Assembly (NCBI RefSeq): GCF_026420845.1
Contig: NZ_JAOWCB010000004.1
Coordinates: forward strand, 248,001-312,000
Reading direction: 5' to 3'
From: Streptomyces sp. PR69
Lineage (GTDB): Bacteria; Actinomycetota; Actinomycetes; Streptomycetales; Streptomycetaceae
Length of the DNA: 64,000 nt
The translations under genes and the position numbers were made by a program. A model generated the notes under the pieces. The model made no database searches. It saw nothing but the letters and a program-made list of their open reading frames with translations, and was not told where the DNA came from. Below, piece after piece: positions 37,647-46,831 of the stretch. The first letter of the stretch is position 1. The number at the start of each line of letters is the position of its first letter.

Positions 37647-37669
37647 CACCAGCGGTTGATCTTGAAGTA

Positions 37670-37698
37670 AGAGGACCCCGGCATCACCGGGGTCCTCT
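37670..37698. terminator. Strong hairpin near the right end of the Tn7-like element
   Basis: AGAGGACCCCGG (37670-37681) pairs perfectly with 37687-37698 around CATCA. No U tract. Between it and the right terminus only an 86-codon minus-strand frame is open; it runs across the transposon boundary and looks spurious. Confidence 0.8.
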
Positions 37699-37918
37699 GC
37701 CGTTGTAGCGGGCGGCGGCGCCGCTGGTCAGGTTCGCTCGCGGCGGGAAGAGTTCGAGGAGGCGTTCCTTCTGGCGGGCACCGAGGCCCTGGACGCGGCG
37801 GAGCGCCTGGGAGTATCCAGGGACGTCGCTGAAGGGGATGTGGTTCGCCTTCAGACGCTCGGGGGCTGCTGGCAGCCGTCTCACCCAATCCAGCCCTCGC
37901 AGGTCAACGCGACACCGC

Positions 37919-37943
37919 CGGCTAACTTCGCTGAGACAGGACA
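37919..37943. repeat. Tn7-like right end with TnsB-type site
   Basis: On the minus strand the terminus reads TGTCCTGT followed by CTCAGCGAAGTTAGCCG, aligned with the left-end repeats CTCAGYGAAC..AGTCG in inverted orientation. The 8-bp spacing to the terminus equals that at the left end. A weaker candidate site lies at 37725-37740 (TCAGGTTCGCT). Confidence 0.62.
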
Positions 37944-37948
37944 ACGCC
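37944..37948. repeat. Right target-site duplication of the Tn7-like element
   Basis: ACGCC directly after GGACA, identical to 11922-11926. Confidence 0.65.
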
Positions 37949-38129
37949 TGCGCCCTGTTGCGGCGCCGACTCGATCACAAGCATGCGCAGGCGTCGCGCA
38001 CAACCGGACAACACCGGAGGAACGGGCCGAATCCGCTCGACCTCGCGCGGCGGCCGACGGCTCAACGCGACCCGTACGGCGGCGCTCTCATTGCCGACCG
38101 GGCGGCGGCCACGCAGCATCGGATGCCTG

Positions 38130-38356
38130 CTCAACAGCGCGCATGTGATCCTTTACACACACGACGCCGAAGCCGACCGGGCGTTCATACGCGACGACCT
38201 GGAGCGCACACTCGCCCGGCTGGCCGAGCGCGGCGTGTCTCACGGTCGCCAACCGGCCGCGGCCAGGAGCTTCTCGCGGCGGTCCGCATGCCCGGCGGAG
38301 CCGAACTCCCGCTGTATGGGCCACATCACCCGGTAGCCAACGGACTGTCACCCTGA
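38130..38356 (+). pseudogene. Broken VOC/glyoxalase-family gene
   Basis: One frame gives LLNSAHVILYTHDAEADRAF at about 38130-38190, the usual start of a VOC-fold protein, then jumps to LERTLARLAERGVSH, skipping the middle of the domain. The following frame gives GQELLAAVRMPGGAELPLYG, the normal C-terminal strand, up to a stop at 38354-38356. So there is an internal deletion plus a frameshift. It lies just outside the Tn7-like right end. 37949-38130 shows no gene. Confidence 0.6.
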
Positions 38357-38378
38357 TGGCCCACCCCTGCGCGATCGC

Positions 38379-38394
38379 ATCTCATATCTGAGAT
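38379..38394. promoter_or_regulatory. Inverted repeat before the XRE-MurA gene
   Basis: ATCTCA-TATC-TGAGAT, 12 bp upstream of the ATG at 38406. Because the protein carries its own helix-turn-helix domain, this is a reasonable autoregulatory operator. Confidence 0.6.
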
Positions 38395-38405
38395 AGCCTG
38401 CCGCC

Positions 38406-39935
38406 ATGGCAGATGACTACCTCGTACGCATCGGCAAGCTCATCCGTGACGCCCGTCAGCACCGGGGCTGGACACAGACGCAGCTCGCCGAAGCACTCGG
38501 CACCAGCCAGAGCGCCGTCAACCGCATTGAGCGCGGCAATCAGAACATCAGTCTTGAGATGATCGCCCGAATCGGTGAGGCGCTGGACAGCGAGATCGTG
38601 TCGCTCGGCTATGCCGGACCCATGCATCTGCGCGTCGTCGGCGGACGCCGGCTCTCCGGCTCGATCGACGTCAAGACGAGCAAGAACGCCTGTGTGGCGC
38701 TGCTCTGCGGCTCGCTGCTGAACAAGGGACGCACGGTGCTGCGCCGCGTCGCCCGCATCGAAGAGGTCTACCGGCTGCTGGAGGTGCTCAACTCCATCGG
38801 CGTACGGACACGTTGGATCAACGACGGCGTGGACCTGGAGATCGTGCCGCCTGCCGACCTCGACCTGGACGCGATGGACGCGGAGGCGGCCCGCCGCACC
38901 CGGTCGATCATCATGTTCCTGGGGCCGCTGCTGCACCGGCTGGACGCTTTCCGGCTGCCGTACGCGGGCGGCTGCGATCTGGGCACCCGCACCATCGAGC
39001 CGCATATGATCGCGCTGCGCCGCTTCGGCCTCGACATCACCGCGACAGAGGGCCTCTACCACGCCCAGGTGGACCGGTCGGTCACCCCCGGCCGTCCGAT
39101 CGTGCTGACCGAACGCGGCGACACGGTGACCGAGAACGCGCTGCTGGCGGCCGCCCGCCATGACGGCGTCACCGTCATCCGCAACGCCTCCTCCAACTAC
39201 ATGGTCCAGGACCTCTGCTTCTTCCTGAAGGCGCTGGGCGTGAAGGTCGAGGGCGTGGGCACCACCACGCTCACCGTGCACGGTGTGCCGAACATCGACG
39301 TGGATGTGGACTACTCCCCCTCCGAGGACCCGGTCGAGGCGATGAGCCTGCTGGCCGCCGCGGTGGTCACCGAGTCCGAGCTGACGATCCGTCGCGTCCC
39401 CATCGAGTTCCTGGAGATCGAGCTCGCGGTGCTGGAGGAGATGGGCCTGGACCACGACCGCTCGGCCGAATACCCCGCGGACAACGGCCACACCCGTCTC
39501 GTGGACCTGACGGTGCGCCCCTCCAAGCTGGAAGCGCCGATCGACAAGATCCACCCCATGCCCTTCCCCGGCCTCAACATCGACAATGTGCCCTTCTTCG
39601 CGGCGATCGCGGCGGTGGCGCAGGGTCAGACCCTCATTCACGACTGGGTCTACGACAACCGCGCCATCTACCTCACCGACCTCAACCGCCTCGGCGGCCG
39701 CCTCCAGCTCCTCGACCCCCACCGCGTCCTGGTCGAAGGCCCCACCCGCTGGCGCGCCGCCGAAATGATGTGCCCGCCCGCCCTGCGCCCCGCGGTGGTC
39801 GTCCTGCTGGCGATGATGGCGGCCGAGGGCACGTCCGTGCTGCGCAACGTCTATGTCATCAACCGCGGGTACGAGGAGCTGGCGGAGCGGCTGAACTCGG
39901 TGGGCGCGCAGATCGAGATCTTCCGCGACATTTGA
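38406..39935 (+). CDS. XRE helix-turn-helix fused to UDP-GlcNAc 1-carboxyvinyltransferase (MurA-like)
   Basis: 509 aa. Residues 8-65 are an XRE DNA-binding domain (LIRDARQHRGWTQTQLAEAL, GTSQSAVNRIERGNQNISLE). Residues 75-505 are an EPSP-synthase-type MurA fold that would transfer enolpyruvate from PEP to UDP-GlcNAc in peptidoglycan synthesis. The substrate lysine/asparagine pair is seen in KTSKNACVALLCGSLL, and the PEP-loop cysteine in YAGGCDLGTRTIEP. The loop is shorter and less conserved than in housekeeping MurA, and the fusion is typical of a second Streptomyces copy that usually neighbours aconitase. Whether it is mainly an enzyme or a regulator sensing UDP-GlcNAc is unknown. Confidence 0.9.
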   Translation: MADDYLVRIGKLIRDARQHRGWTQTQLAEALGTSQSAVNRIERGNQNISLEMIARIGEALDSEIVSLGYAGPMHLRVVGGRRLSGSIDVKTSKNACVALLCGSLLNKGRTVLRRVARIEEVYRLLEVLNSIGVRTRWINDGVDLEIVPPADLDLDAMDAEAARRTRSIIMFLGPLLHRLDAFRLPYAGGCDLGTRTIEPHMIALRRFGLDITATEGLYHAQVDRSVTPGRPIVLTERGDTVTENALLAAARHDGVTVIRNASSNYMVQDLCFFLKALGVKVEGVGTTTLTVHGVPNIDVDVDYSPSEDPVEAMSLLAAAVVTESELTIRRVPIEFLEIELAVLEEMGLDHDRSAEYPADNGHTRLVDLTVRPSKLEAPIDKIHPMPFPGLNIDNVPFFAAIAAVAQGQTLIHDWVYDNRAIYLTDLNRLGGRLQLLDPHRVLVEGPTRWRAAEMMCPPALRPAVVVLLAMMAAEGTSVLRNVYVINRGYEELAERLNSVGAQIEIFRDI

Positions 39936-39942
39936 TGTGCGA

Positions 39943-40001
39943 ATGCCGCCGTACCCGGTCTGACCTGCTATTTAGCGGGGCAGGGAGTGGTACGGCGGCA
40001 T
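39943..40001. terminator. Long-stem hairpin after the MurA-like gene
   Basis: ATGCCGCCGTACC (39943-39955) pairs perfectly with 39989-40001 across a 33-base loop, 8 bp after the stop codon. Plausible terminator, though the loop is long. Confidence 0.55.
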
Positions 40002-40066
40002 CTCTGGGACTTTGGGCCTGCGGCGGGCTACGAGCCGCGCTCCACAGGCTCTGTCGCCAGCCGCGG

Positions 40067-40204
40067 CTACGCGAAGATCGCCTCGATGGCGGCGCTGCCC
40101 CGTGCGCCGGCTCGCAACAGGAAGTGGGAGTACTTCCGCAGCGTGAACCCCGGGTCGGAGTGCCCCAGCCAGCGCGCCGGGGATGCGGAGCACGTGCGGT
40201 AAGC
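40067..40204 (-). pseudogene. C-terminal stub of a tyrosine integrase
   Basis: On the minus strand, ARWLGHSDPGFTLRKYSHFL and AGARGSAAIEAIFA to the stop at 40067 reproduce the end of an actinomycete integrase, including the last histidine (GHSD) and the nucleophile tyrosine position (KYSHF). Nothing upstream encodes the rest. It is a leftover of an integrated element, separate from the Tn7-like insertion. Confidence 0.65.
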
Positions 40205-40227
40205 CCGCTCGCGCACTGCCGTACGCT

Positions 40228-40425
40228 GGCCGGTGCAGTTGGTTCGCCCCGTCCGCCAGGCGGGAGCGTCGTAAGAGGGAACCCGGTGGGAATCCGGGAC
40301 TGCCCCGCAGCGGTGAGCGGGAACGACCGCCGTCATACGCACTGGAAGCCGAGGGCTTCTGGGAAGCGACGGCCAGTAGGCGCCTGACGAAGGTCAGGTG
40401 TGCCCGCGAGTCCGAAGACCTGCCA
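40228..40425 (+). ncRNA. Cobalamin (AdoCbl) riboswitch
   Basis: The conserved blocks are in order. AGGGAACCCGGTGGGAATCC (from 40275) and GACTGCCCCGCAGCGGTGAG give the B12-box core region. CACTGG and TCTGGGAAGC follow, then GGCCAGTAGG (near 40371), and CCCGCGAGTCCGAAGACCTG (40403-40422) gives the 3' block. This aptamer binds adenosylcobalamin and normally lowers expression of genes for B12 synthesis, uptake or B12-independent isozymes. The next gene in the same direction, 136 bp away, is a thioesterase, an unusual target. 39936-40227 otherwise holds the hairpin and integrase stub above. Confidence 0.93.
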
Positions 40426-40560
40426 CAGCCCGTGCCCCACCGGGTGCGGCCACACCGGACCTCGAGGGCGGGTCGGCGGCGGCAGGGGTGATGTGGACCG
40501 CCCCGTCCTTCGCGCGCATCCGGCCATCGAGGTCGTCGAGAACTCGCGAAGGAGAGTTCC

Positions 40561-41028
40561 GTGACCATGGACGCTCGACTGCCCGTCGGCCCTGCCCACA
40601 AGGCCCCGGCCGACTCGTGCGTGACCCTCGCCCACATCATGAGCGAGCACGACACCAACCTCTACGGCACCATCCACGGCGGCGTCATCATGAAGTTGAT
40701 CGACGACGCCGCGGCAGCCGCCGCCGGCCGCCATGCGGACGGCCCAGCGGTGACCGTCTCGGTCAACCGCATGACCTTCCTCGCCCCGGTGCGGGCCGGT
40801 GATCTGCTTACCGTGCATGCGGAACTGGATCGGGCCGGACGCACCTCGATGGACGTCGGCGTCCGCGTCACCGCAGAGCGGTGGAATGCCTCCGGGCCTG
40901 CCGCCAACGTCGCCACCGCCCAGCTGACCTTCGTCGCCATCGACGCCGAGAGCCGCCCATGCCCGGTCCCGCCCCTCAGCGCCGTGGGCACCGCGAACAC
41001 ATGCGGCGGCACAACAGAGGGGTCGTGA
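40561..41028 (+). CDS. Hotdog-fold acyl-CoA thioesterase (YciA/BFIT-like)
   Basis: 155-aa thioesterase hydrolysing acyl-CoA. GTIHGGVIMKLIDDAAAAAA (residues about 39-58) is the hotdog catalytic helix with the D of the family, VNRMTFLAPVRAGDLLTVHA follows, and ATAQLTFVAIDAESRP is the edge strand. The GTG at 40561 follows GAAGGAGAG by about 7 bp; an ATG at 40567 is also possible. It is downstream of an AdoCbl riboswitch and beside glyoxylate-shunt genes. It might balance acyl-CoA pools when B12-dependent mutases are limited, but that is inference. Confidence 0.88.
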   Translation: MTMDARLPVGPAHKAPADSCVTLAHIMSEHDTNLYGTIHGGVIMKLIDDAAAAAAGRHADGPAVTVSVNRMTFLAPVRAGDLLTVHAELDRAGRTSMDVGVRVTAERWNASGPAANVATAQLTFVAIDAESRPCPVPPLSAVGTANTCGGTTEGS

Positions 41029-41083
41029 GAGACGGCGGGGGCACTCCATCGGCGAGCGCCCCCGCCGTACAGCCACTGCCGGT

Positions 41084-42490
41084 TCAGGGTGTGGGTGCGA
41101 TGGGGTAGGGCACGAAGGTCGTGCTGTTCTCGTCGATGGCGAGCTTCTGTCCGAGCGGCGGCACGGCGCGCTGCGGGCAGTCGAGGCGTTCGCAGACGCG
41201 GCAGCCCATGCCGATCGGGGTGGCGGCCGAGGCGTTGTCCAGGTCCAGGCCGTCGGAGTACACGAGCCGCGAGGCATGCCGGATCTCACAGCCGAGCCCG
41301 ATCGCGAACGTCTTGCCGGGCTCGCCCCAGCCACCGCGGCTGCGGGTGAGGGCGCGGGCGGTCCACAGGTACCGCTGTCCGTCGGGCATGGCAGCGATCT
41401 GGACATGGATGCGGCCGGGCGCGGCGAAGGCTTCGTAGACGTTCCACAGCGGGCAGGTTCCGCCGGCCCGGGAGAAGTGGAAACCGGTCGCGGACTGACG
41501 TTTGGACATGTTGCCCGCACGGTCCACGCGAACGAAGGAGAAGGGCACCCCCCGCAGTCGCGGGCGCTGGAGGGTGCTCAGGCGGTGGCAGACCGTCTCA
41601 TAGCCGAGGCCGAAGCGGTCGGTGAGACGTTCGATGTCGTACCGCACCTCCTCGGCCGCGCCGTGGAAGGCGGTGTACGGCAGGATCAGCGCGGCGGCGA
41701 AGTAGTTGGCCACCCCGATCCGCGCCAGCTTCCACGTGGTGGAGCCCTCGTCGAAGTCCTCGGAGGCGTGCCGGGAGAGTTCGTCGCCGTACTCCAGCAG
41801 GGCCAGCTGGGTGGCCATGCGAAATGCCTGCTGGCCCGGGCGCAGACGGGGCGAAAGATGCAGCGTACGGTCCCGCGGGTCGTAGTGGTGCGGGCTGTCC
41901 CCGTCGGCCGCGATGCGTACGCCGTGCCGGTCGGCGAGGCGGGCGGTCAGGGCCCGCAGGATCTCGCCGGGCCGGATGCCGGCGGCGGCCGCCAGCTCCT
42001 CGGCGGCGGTGTCGGCGTCGTGCAGGTAGTTCCGGCGGCGGTAGAAGAGCTCGCGGATCTCCTCGTGTGGAGTGCGGGGTGCGGCCGTATCGGCGGTGGC
42101 GGCGCGGTCATCGGTTGCCTCGGCGAGCCGCTCGCCCAGGTCCTGGTTGCTGCGGCTCAACCGCAGCAGCACTTCCCCGACTGCGGGCAGCCGGGAGGCG
42201 AGTTCCGACAGGTCGGCGGCGGAGACGCGGCCAGCGGCCACCTCGTCGGCCATGGCTTCGCGCAGGTCGGCCATGAGGCGGCTGGTGTCGCGCTCGGAGA
42301 AGAAGGCGGCGTCGACACCGAACGCCTCGGTCAGCCGCAGGAGGACGGGCACGGTCAGCGGACGGGAGTCGTGCTCCATCTGATTCAGATAACTCGGCGA
42401 GATCGCGAGGACCCGGGCCAGCTCCGCCTGGCTCATCCGCCGGTCCTCGCGCAGCCGACGCAGCCGCGCCCCCGCATAGGTCTTGCTCAT
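41084..42490 (-). CDS. ramB: RamB-like short-chain fatty acid transcriptional regulator
   Basis: 468-aa regulator. The N-terminal XRE domain (LRRLREDRRMSQAELARVLA, ISPSYLNQMEHDSRPLTVPV) is followed by an IrrE/ImmA-type peptidase-like domain (FRMATQLALLEYGDELSRHA; IGVANYFAAALILPYTAFHG). The C-terminal ScfR domain has cysteines that could bind a metal (GGTCPLWN, GCEIRH, CRVCERLDCPQRAV). This is the layout of corynebacterial RamB and mycobacterial Rv0465c, which control aceA/aceB. It diverges from aceA with shared repeats between. The ATG at 42490 is used because the family begins MSKTYAGARLRRLRE. Confidence 0.88.
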   Translation of the reverse strand: MSKTYAGARLRRLREDRRMSQAELARVLAISPSYLNQMEHDSRPLTVPVLLRLTEAFGVDAAFFSERDTSRLMADLREAMADEVAAGRVSAADLSELASRLPAVGEVLLRLSRSNQDLGERLAEATDDRAATADTAAPRTPHEEIRELFYRRRNYLHDADTAAEELAAAAGIRPGEILRALTARLADRHGVRIAADGDSPHHYDPRDRTLHLSPRLRPGQQAFRMATQLALLEYGDELSRHASEDFDEGSTTWKLARIGVANYFAAALILPYTAFHGAAEEVRYDIERLTDRFGLGYETVCHRLSTLQRPRLRGVPFSFVRVDRAGNMSKRQSATGFHFSRAGGTCPLWNVYEAFAAPGRIHVQIAAMPDGQRYLWTARALTRSRGGWGEPGKTFAIGLGCEIRHASRLVYSDGLDLDNASAATPIGMGCRVCERLDCPQRAVPPLGQKLAIDENSTTFVPYPIAPTP

Positions 42491-42545
42491 CCCAGCCCCT
42501 TTCGCCGCGACCCACAGCCTAGGGGAAGGGGTGCCGGAAAGGTCC

Positions 42546-42595
42546 TTCGCAATCTTGGCAAAGAGGGCATGGAAGATTCGCAGAAGTTGGCAGAG
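42546..42595. promoter_or_regulatory. Repeated TTCGCA-TTGGCA motifs, candidate RamB sites
   Basis: TTCGCAATCTTGGCAAAG (42546-42563) and TTCGCAGAAGTTGGCAGAG (42577-42595) are direct repeats 31 bp apart, about three DNA turns. A third, TTCGCACTCTTCACAGATG, is at 42801-42819, 34 bp before aceA. They resemble the AAAGTTTGCAAA-type RamB motif of Corynebacterium in their GCAA core. The remaining part of 42491-42852 shows no gene. Confidence 0.55.
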
Positions 42596-42852
42596 CGCCA
42601 AGCTTGATGGCACTCAGTGCCACTGTCAGAGTCGTGGTGCGGCCCGCCGGTCCCCGGCGACCGGGACGGAACTCCGGGCACGATCTCATGCCGTGACGTC
42701 GGCGATCCCGGCAGTTCCGTCCCGGCGGCTCGTCGACATTGCTCTCCTCCGCTCACGAGCCAGGGCACGCCGGGCCGCACACCAAGCGAAGCGGAAACGC
42801 CTTCGCACTCTTCACAGATGATCTTCGGTTTCGATCCCCTCAGGAGACGGCC

Positions 42853-44139
<1,287 letters not shown>

Positions 44140-44234
44140 GCACTCCTTGCCCAGCCCGCTCGTCGGCCCGCGTTCAGGTGAGGGCCGAACGCCCGTCTCG
44201 TCCGGCCCTTACCCCTCCCCCTCAGGAGACCCGC

Positions 44235-45827
44235 ATGTCCACCAACGCAACTACCCACCGGGCCCAGGTCCTCGGGGCGCCGGGCGACCGCTACGAGGAG
44301 ATCCTCACTCCCGAGGCCCTGGACTTCATCGGACGTCTGGCCGCGGCCTTCGCGGACAGGCGCCTGGAACTCCTCAAGGAGCGGCGGCGCCTGTCGGCCC
44401 ACCTGGCCTCGGGCAGGCCACTGGACTTCTCCCGCGCCACCTCACCCGTCCGTGACGATCCCGACTGGCGCGTCGCCCCGCCCGCCCCCGGACTGACCGA
44501 CCGCCGAGTGGAGATCACCGGCCCGCCCGAGCGGCGGATGACCATCAACGCCCTCAACTCCGGCGCGCAGGTGTGGTTGGCCGACTTCGAGGATGCCACC
44601 GCACCCACCTGGGACAACGTCATCGGCGGTCAGCTGAACCTGCTCGACGCCTGTCAGCGCCGCATCGACTTCACCTCCCCCGGGGGCAAGGAATACCGGC
44701 TCGATGACCGGCTCGCGACCATCGTGGTCCGCCCGCGCGGCTGGCACCTCGTGGAGGAGCATCTGGAGTTCGACGGCCGCCCCGTCCCCGCCTCCCTCGT
44801 CGACTTCGGCCTGTACTTCTTCCACTGCGCCCAGCGCCAGATCGACGCCGGGTACGGCCCGTACTTCTATCTCCCCAAGCTGGAGAACCGGTACGAAGCC
44901 CGCCTGTGGAACGACGTCTTCCTCCTCGCCCAGGACCTGCTCGGCATCCCCCGCGGCACCGTCCGAGCCACCGTCCTCATCGAGACGGTCACCGCCGCCT
45001 TCGAGATGGAGGAAATCCTCTACGAGCTGCGCGAGCACAGCGCCGGCCTCAACGCGGGCCGCTGGGACTACCTCTTCAGCCTGATCAAGACCTTCGGCCA
45101 CCGCACCGACTTTCTGCTTCCCGACCGGGCCAGGGTCACCATGACCGCCCCGTTCATGCGCGCCTACACCGAACTCCTCGTACGCACCTGTCACAAGCGC
45201 GGCGCCCACGCCATCGGCGGCATGGCCGCCCACGTCCCCAGCCGCGACGCGGCCGCGAACGAGGCCGCCCTCGCCAAGGTCCGGCTCGACAAGGAGCGCG
45301 AGGCCGAGGACGGCTTCGACGGCTCGTGGGTCGCCCACCCCGGACTCGTCCCCGTCTGCCGTGAGGTCTTCGACGGTGTTCTCGGCGACCGTCCGCACCA
45401 GATCGAACGCACCCGCGACGACGTCGACGTCCAAGCCGCCGACCTCCTGTCGGTACGCCGCATCAGCGCCCCGCCCACCGAGGAAGGTGTCCGCGCCAAC
45501 ATCGCCGTCGCGCTGCGCTACTTCGACGCCTGGCTGCGCGGCCATGGCGCGGTCGCCCTGTACGGGCTGATGGAGGACGCGGCCACCGCCGAGATCGCCC
45601 GTTGCCAGGTCTGGCAGTGGCTGCGCCACGGCGTCGTAGACCGCGACATGGTGATCAAGATTCTCGAGTGCGAGGCGGCCGCCTTGGCCAAGGAGGCCCC
45701 GGCGGCACTCACCGCCGAGGCCCGCGCGATCTTCGTGACCACCGCCCTCGGCCGGGACCTGCCCGAGTTCTTCACCACCGACGCCTACGCCCGCCACCTC
45801 GTGCGGCGCGGAACGGAGCAGGCATGA
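44235..45827 (+). CDS. aceB: Malate synthase A
   Basis: Second glyoxylate-shunt enzyme (glyoxylate + acetyl-CoA to malate), 530 aa, malate synthase A size. NSGAQVWLADFEDATAPTWD (near 110), VVRPRGWHLVEEHL (catalytic arginine), RATVLIETVTAAFEMEEILY (Mg-binding glutamate) and WVAHPGLVPVCREVFDG with a C-terminal catalytic aspartate region (GYG-like LMEDAATAEIARCQVWQWLR). ATG at 44235 after CAGGAGAC. The stop overlaps the dehydrogenase start as ATGA. Confidence 0.96.
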   Translation: MSTNATTHRAQVLGAPGDRYEEILTPEALDFIGRLAAAFADRRLELLKERRRLSAHLASGRPLDFSRATSPVRDDPDWRVAPPAPGLTDRRVEITGPPERRMTINALNSGAQVWLADFEDATAPTWDNVIGGQLNLLDACQRRIDFTSPGGKEYRLDDRLATIVVRPRGWHLVEEHLEFDGRPVPASLVDFGLYFFHCAQRQIDAGYGPYFYLPKLENRYEARLWNDVFLLAQDLLGIPRGTVRATVLIETVTAAFEMEEILYELREHSAGLNAGRWDYLFSLIKTFGHRTDFLLPDRARVTMTAPFMRAYTELLVRTCHKRGAHAIGGMAAHVPSRDAAANEAALAKVRLDKEREAEDGFDGSWVAHPGLVPVCREVFDGVLGDRPHQIERTRDDVDVQAADLLSVRRISAPPTEEGVRANIAVALRYFDAWLRGHGAVALYGLMEDAATAEIARCQVWQWLRHGVVDRDMVIKILECEAAALAKEAPAALTAEARAIFVTTALGRDLPEFFTTDAYARHLVRRGTEQA

Positions 45828-46696
45828 CCACCACCGGTATCCAGCGCGTGGGCGTCGTCGGCGGCGGCCAGATGGGGGCCGGGATCGCCGAGGTCTGCGC
45901 CCGCGCCGGTCTCGACACAGTCGTCTGCGAGGCGGACGCCACCGCCGCCCGCGGAGCCCAGGAGCGTGTGACGGTGTCCCTCGAAAGGGCTGTCCAGCGT
46001 GGCAAGCTCGACCGCCTCTCTGCCGAGGATGCCCTGGCCCGGCTCGTCTTCACCAGCAGCCTCGACGACCTCGCCGACCGGCAGCTCGTCATCGAGGCCG
46101 TCATCGAGAACACCGACGCGAAGACCGAGATCTTCGCCGCCCTCGACAAGATCGTCGAAGACCCGGGGGCGATCCTGGCCACCAACACCTCCGCCATTCC
46201 GGTGATGCGCTTGGGCATGGCAACCCACCGCGCCGACCGGGTCCTGGGGCTGCACTTCTTCAATCCGGTGCCCGTCCTGCCCCTGGTGGAGGTCGTGGCG
46301 TCCCTCCACACCGCGCCGGAGACCGTGACGGCCGTCGAGGAGTTCGCCCGCCACACGCTCGGCAAGACCGCGATCCGCTCCCAGGACCGGGCCGGCTTCG
46401 TCGTCAACGCACTGCTGATCCCCTACCTGCTCTCCGCCATCCGCATGACGGAATCCGGCTTCGCCACCGCCGCCGACGTGGACGCCGGCATGGAACTCGG
46501 CTGCGCCCACCCCATGGGTCCGCTCAAGCTCGCCGATCTCATCGGTCTGGACACGGTCGCCTCCATCGCGGAGTCGTTGTACGACGAGTTCAGGGAACCC
46601 CTGTACGCCCCGCCGCCCCTGCTCCAGCGGATGGTCCAGGCCGGGCTGCTCGGACGGAAGACCGGCCGCGGGTTTCACACCTACGCCCGGGGCTGA
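45824..46696 (+). CDS. 3-hydroxybutyryl-CoA dehydrogenase
   Basis: 290-aa NAD-dependent 3-hydroxyacyl-CoA dehydrogenase (Hbd/FadB2 type). The Rossmann motif is VGVVGGGQMGAGIAEVCARA. Catalytic HFFNPVPVLPLVEVV (histidine near 142) and NALLIPYLLSAIRMTESGF follow. The C-terminal dimer region carries GCAHPMGPLKLADLIGLDTV. It is translationally coupled to aceB, linking C4 or fatty-acid breakdown with acetyl-CoA assimilation. 46697-46800 contains two copies of GGGGCTGAGGGGCCC and no gene. Confidence 0.94.
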   Translation: MTTTGIQRVGVVGGGQMGAGIAEVCARAGLDTVVCEADATAARGAQERVTVSLERAVQRGKLDRLSAEDALARLVFTSSLDDLADRQLVIEAVIENTDAKTEIFAALDKIVEDPGAILATNTSAIPVMRLGMATHRADRVLGLHFFNPVPVLPLVEVVASLHTAPETVTAVEEFARHTLGKTAIRSQDRAGFVVNALLIPYLLSAIRMTESGFATAADVDAGMELGCAHPMGPLKLADLIGLDTVASIAESLYDEFREPLYAPPPLLQRMVQAGLLGRKTGRGFHTYARG

Positions 46697-46802
46697 GGGG
46701 CCCCGGTTGCCGCCGGGGCTGAGGGGCCCGGGCTGCTGTGGACGCGGGCGCGGAGCGAGGAATGAGGGGCCGCTCCGCGCTCCGCCGCGGTTCCGCCTGG
46801 CA

Positions 46803-46831
46803 GGCGTGCCCGCGAGTGAGAAGACCTGCCG
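46803..46831 (+). pseudogene. 3' fragment of a cobalamin riboswitch
   Basis: GTGCCCGCGAGTGAGAAGACCTGCC-like end (key block CCCGCGAGT...GAAGACCTGCC) equals the last block of the riboswitch at 40403-40425 with two changes. The rest of the aptamer is missing. It is joined directly to a metE fragment, whose full gene in Streptomyces is typically under a B12 riboswitch. Confidence 0.65.

Larger units (their letters stand above)
11927..37943. mobile_element. Tn7-like transposon, about 26 kb, inserted between acnA and murA-like
   Basis: The left end carries tnsA-tnsB-tnsC-tniQ. The element begins TGTCC (11927) and ends GGACA (37943), with ACGCC directly outside both ends (11922-11926 and 37944-37948), the 5-bp duplication expected of Tn7 relatives. 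TnsB-type repeats occur at both ends in inverted orientation, the outermost starting 8 bp from each terminus. The flanking genes acnA and the XRE-MurA gene are neighbours in S. coelicolor (SCO5999/SCO5998 from memory), so the intervening DNA looks like an insertion. Cargo: integrase remnant, split HNH gene with a nested Tn3-family transposon, AAA ATPase, cassette-like hypotheticals, an IS5-family element and a recombinase trio. The right end has only one strong repeat, so it is less certain than the left. Confidence 0.72.

Noticed and set aside
37684..37944. An 86-codon minus-strand open frame (VPGYSQALRRVQGLGARQKE)
   Set aside because: Its start lies across the presumed transposon terminus and its stop is inside a terminator hairpin. 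It may be a true 3' fragment, but I recognise no family and would not annotate it as a gene.
39972..40658. A 228-codon minus-strand frame across the riboswitch
   Set aside because: It runs over the AdoCbl riboswitch and has no domain; only the nearby integrase tail at 40067-40204, in another frame, is real homology.
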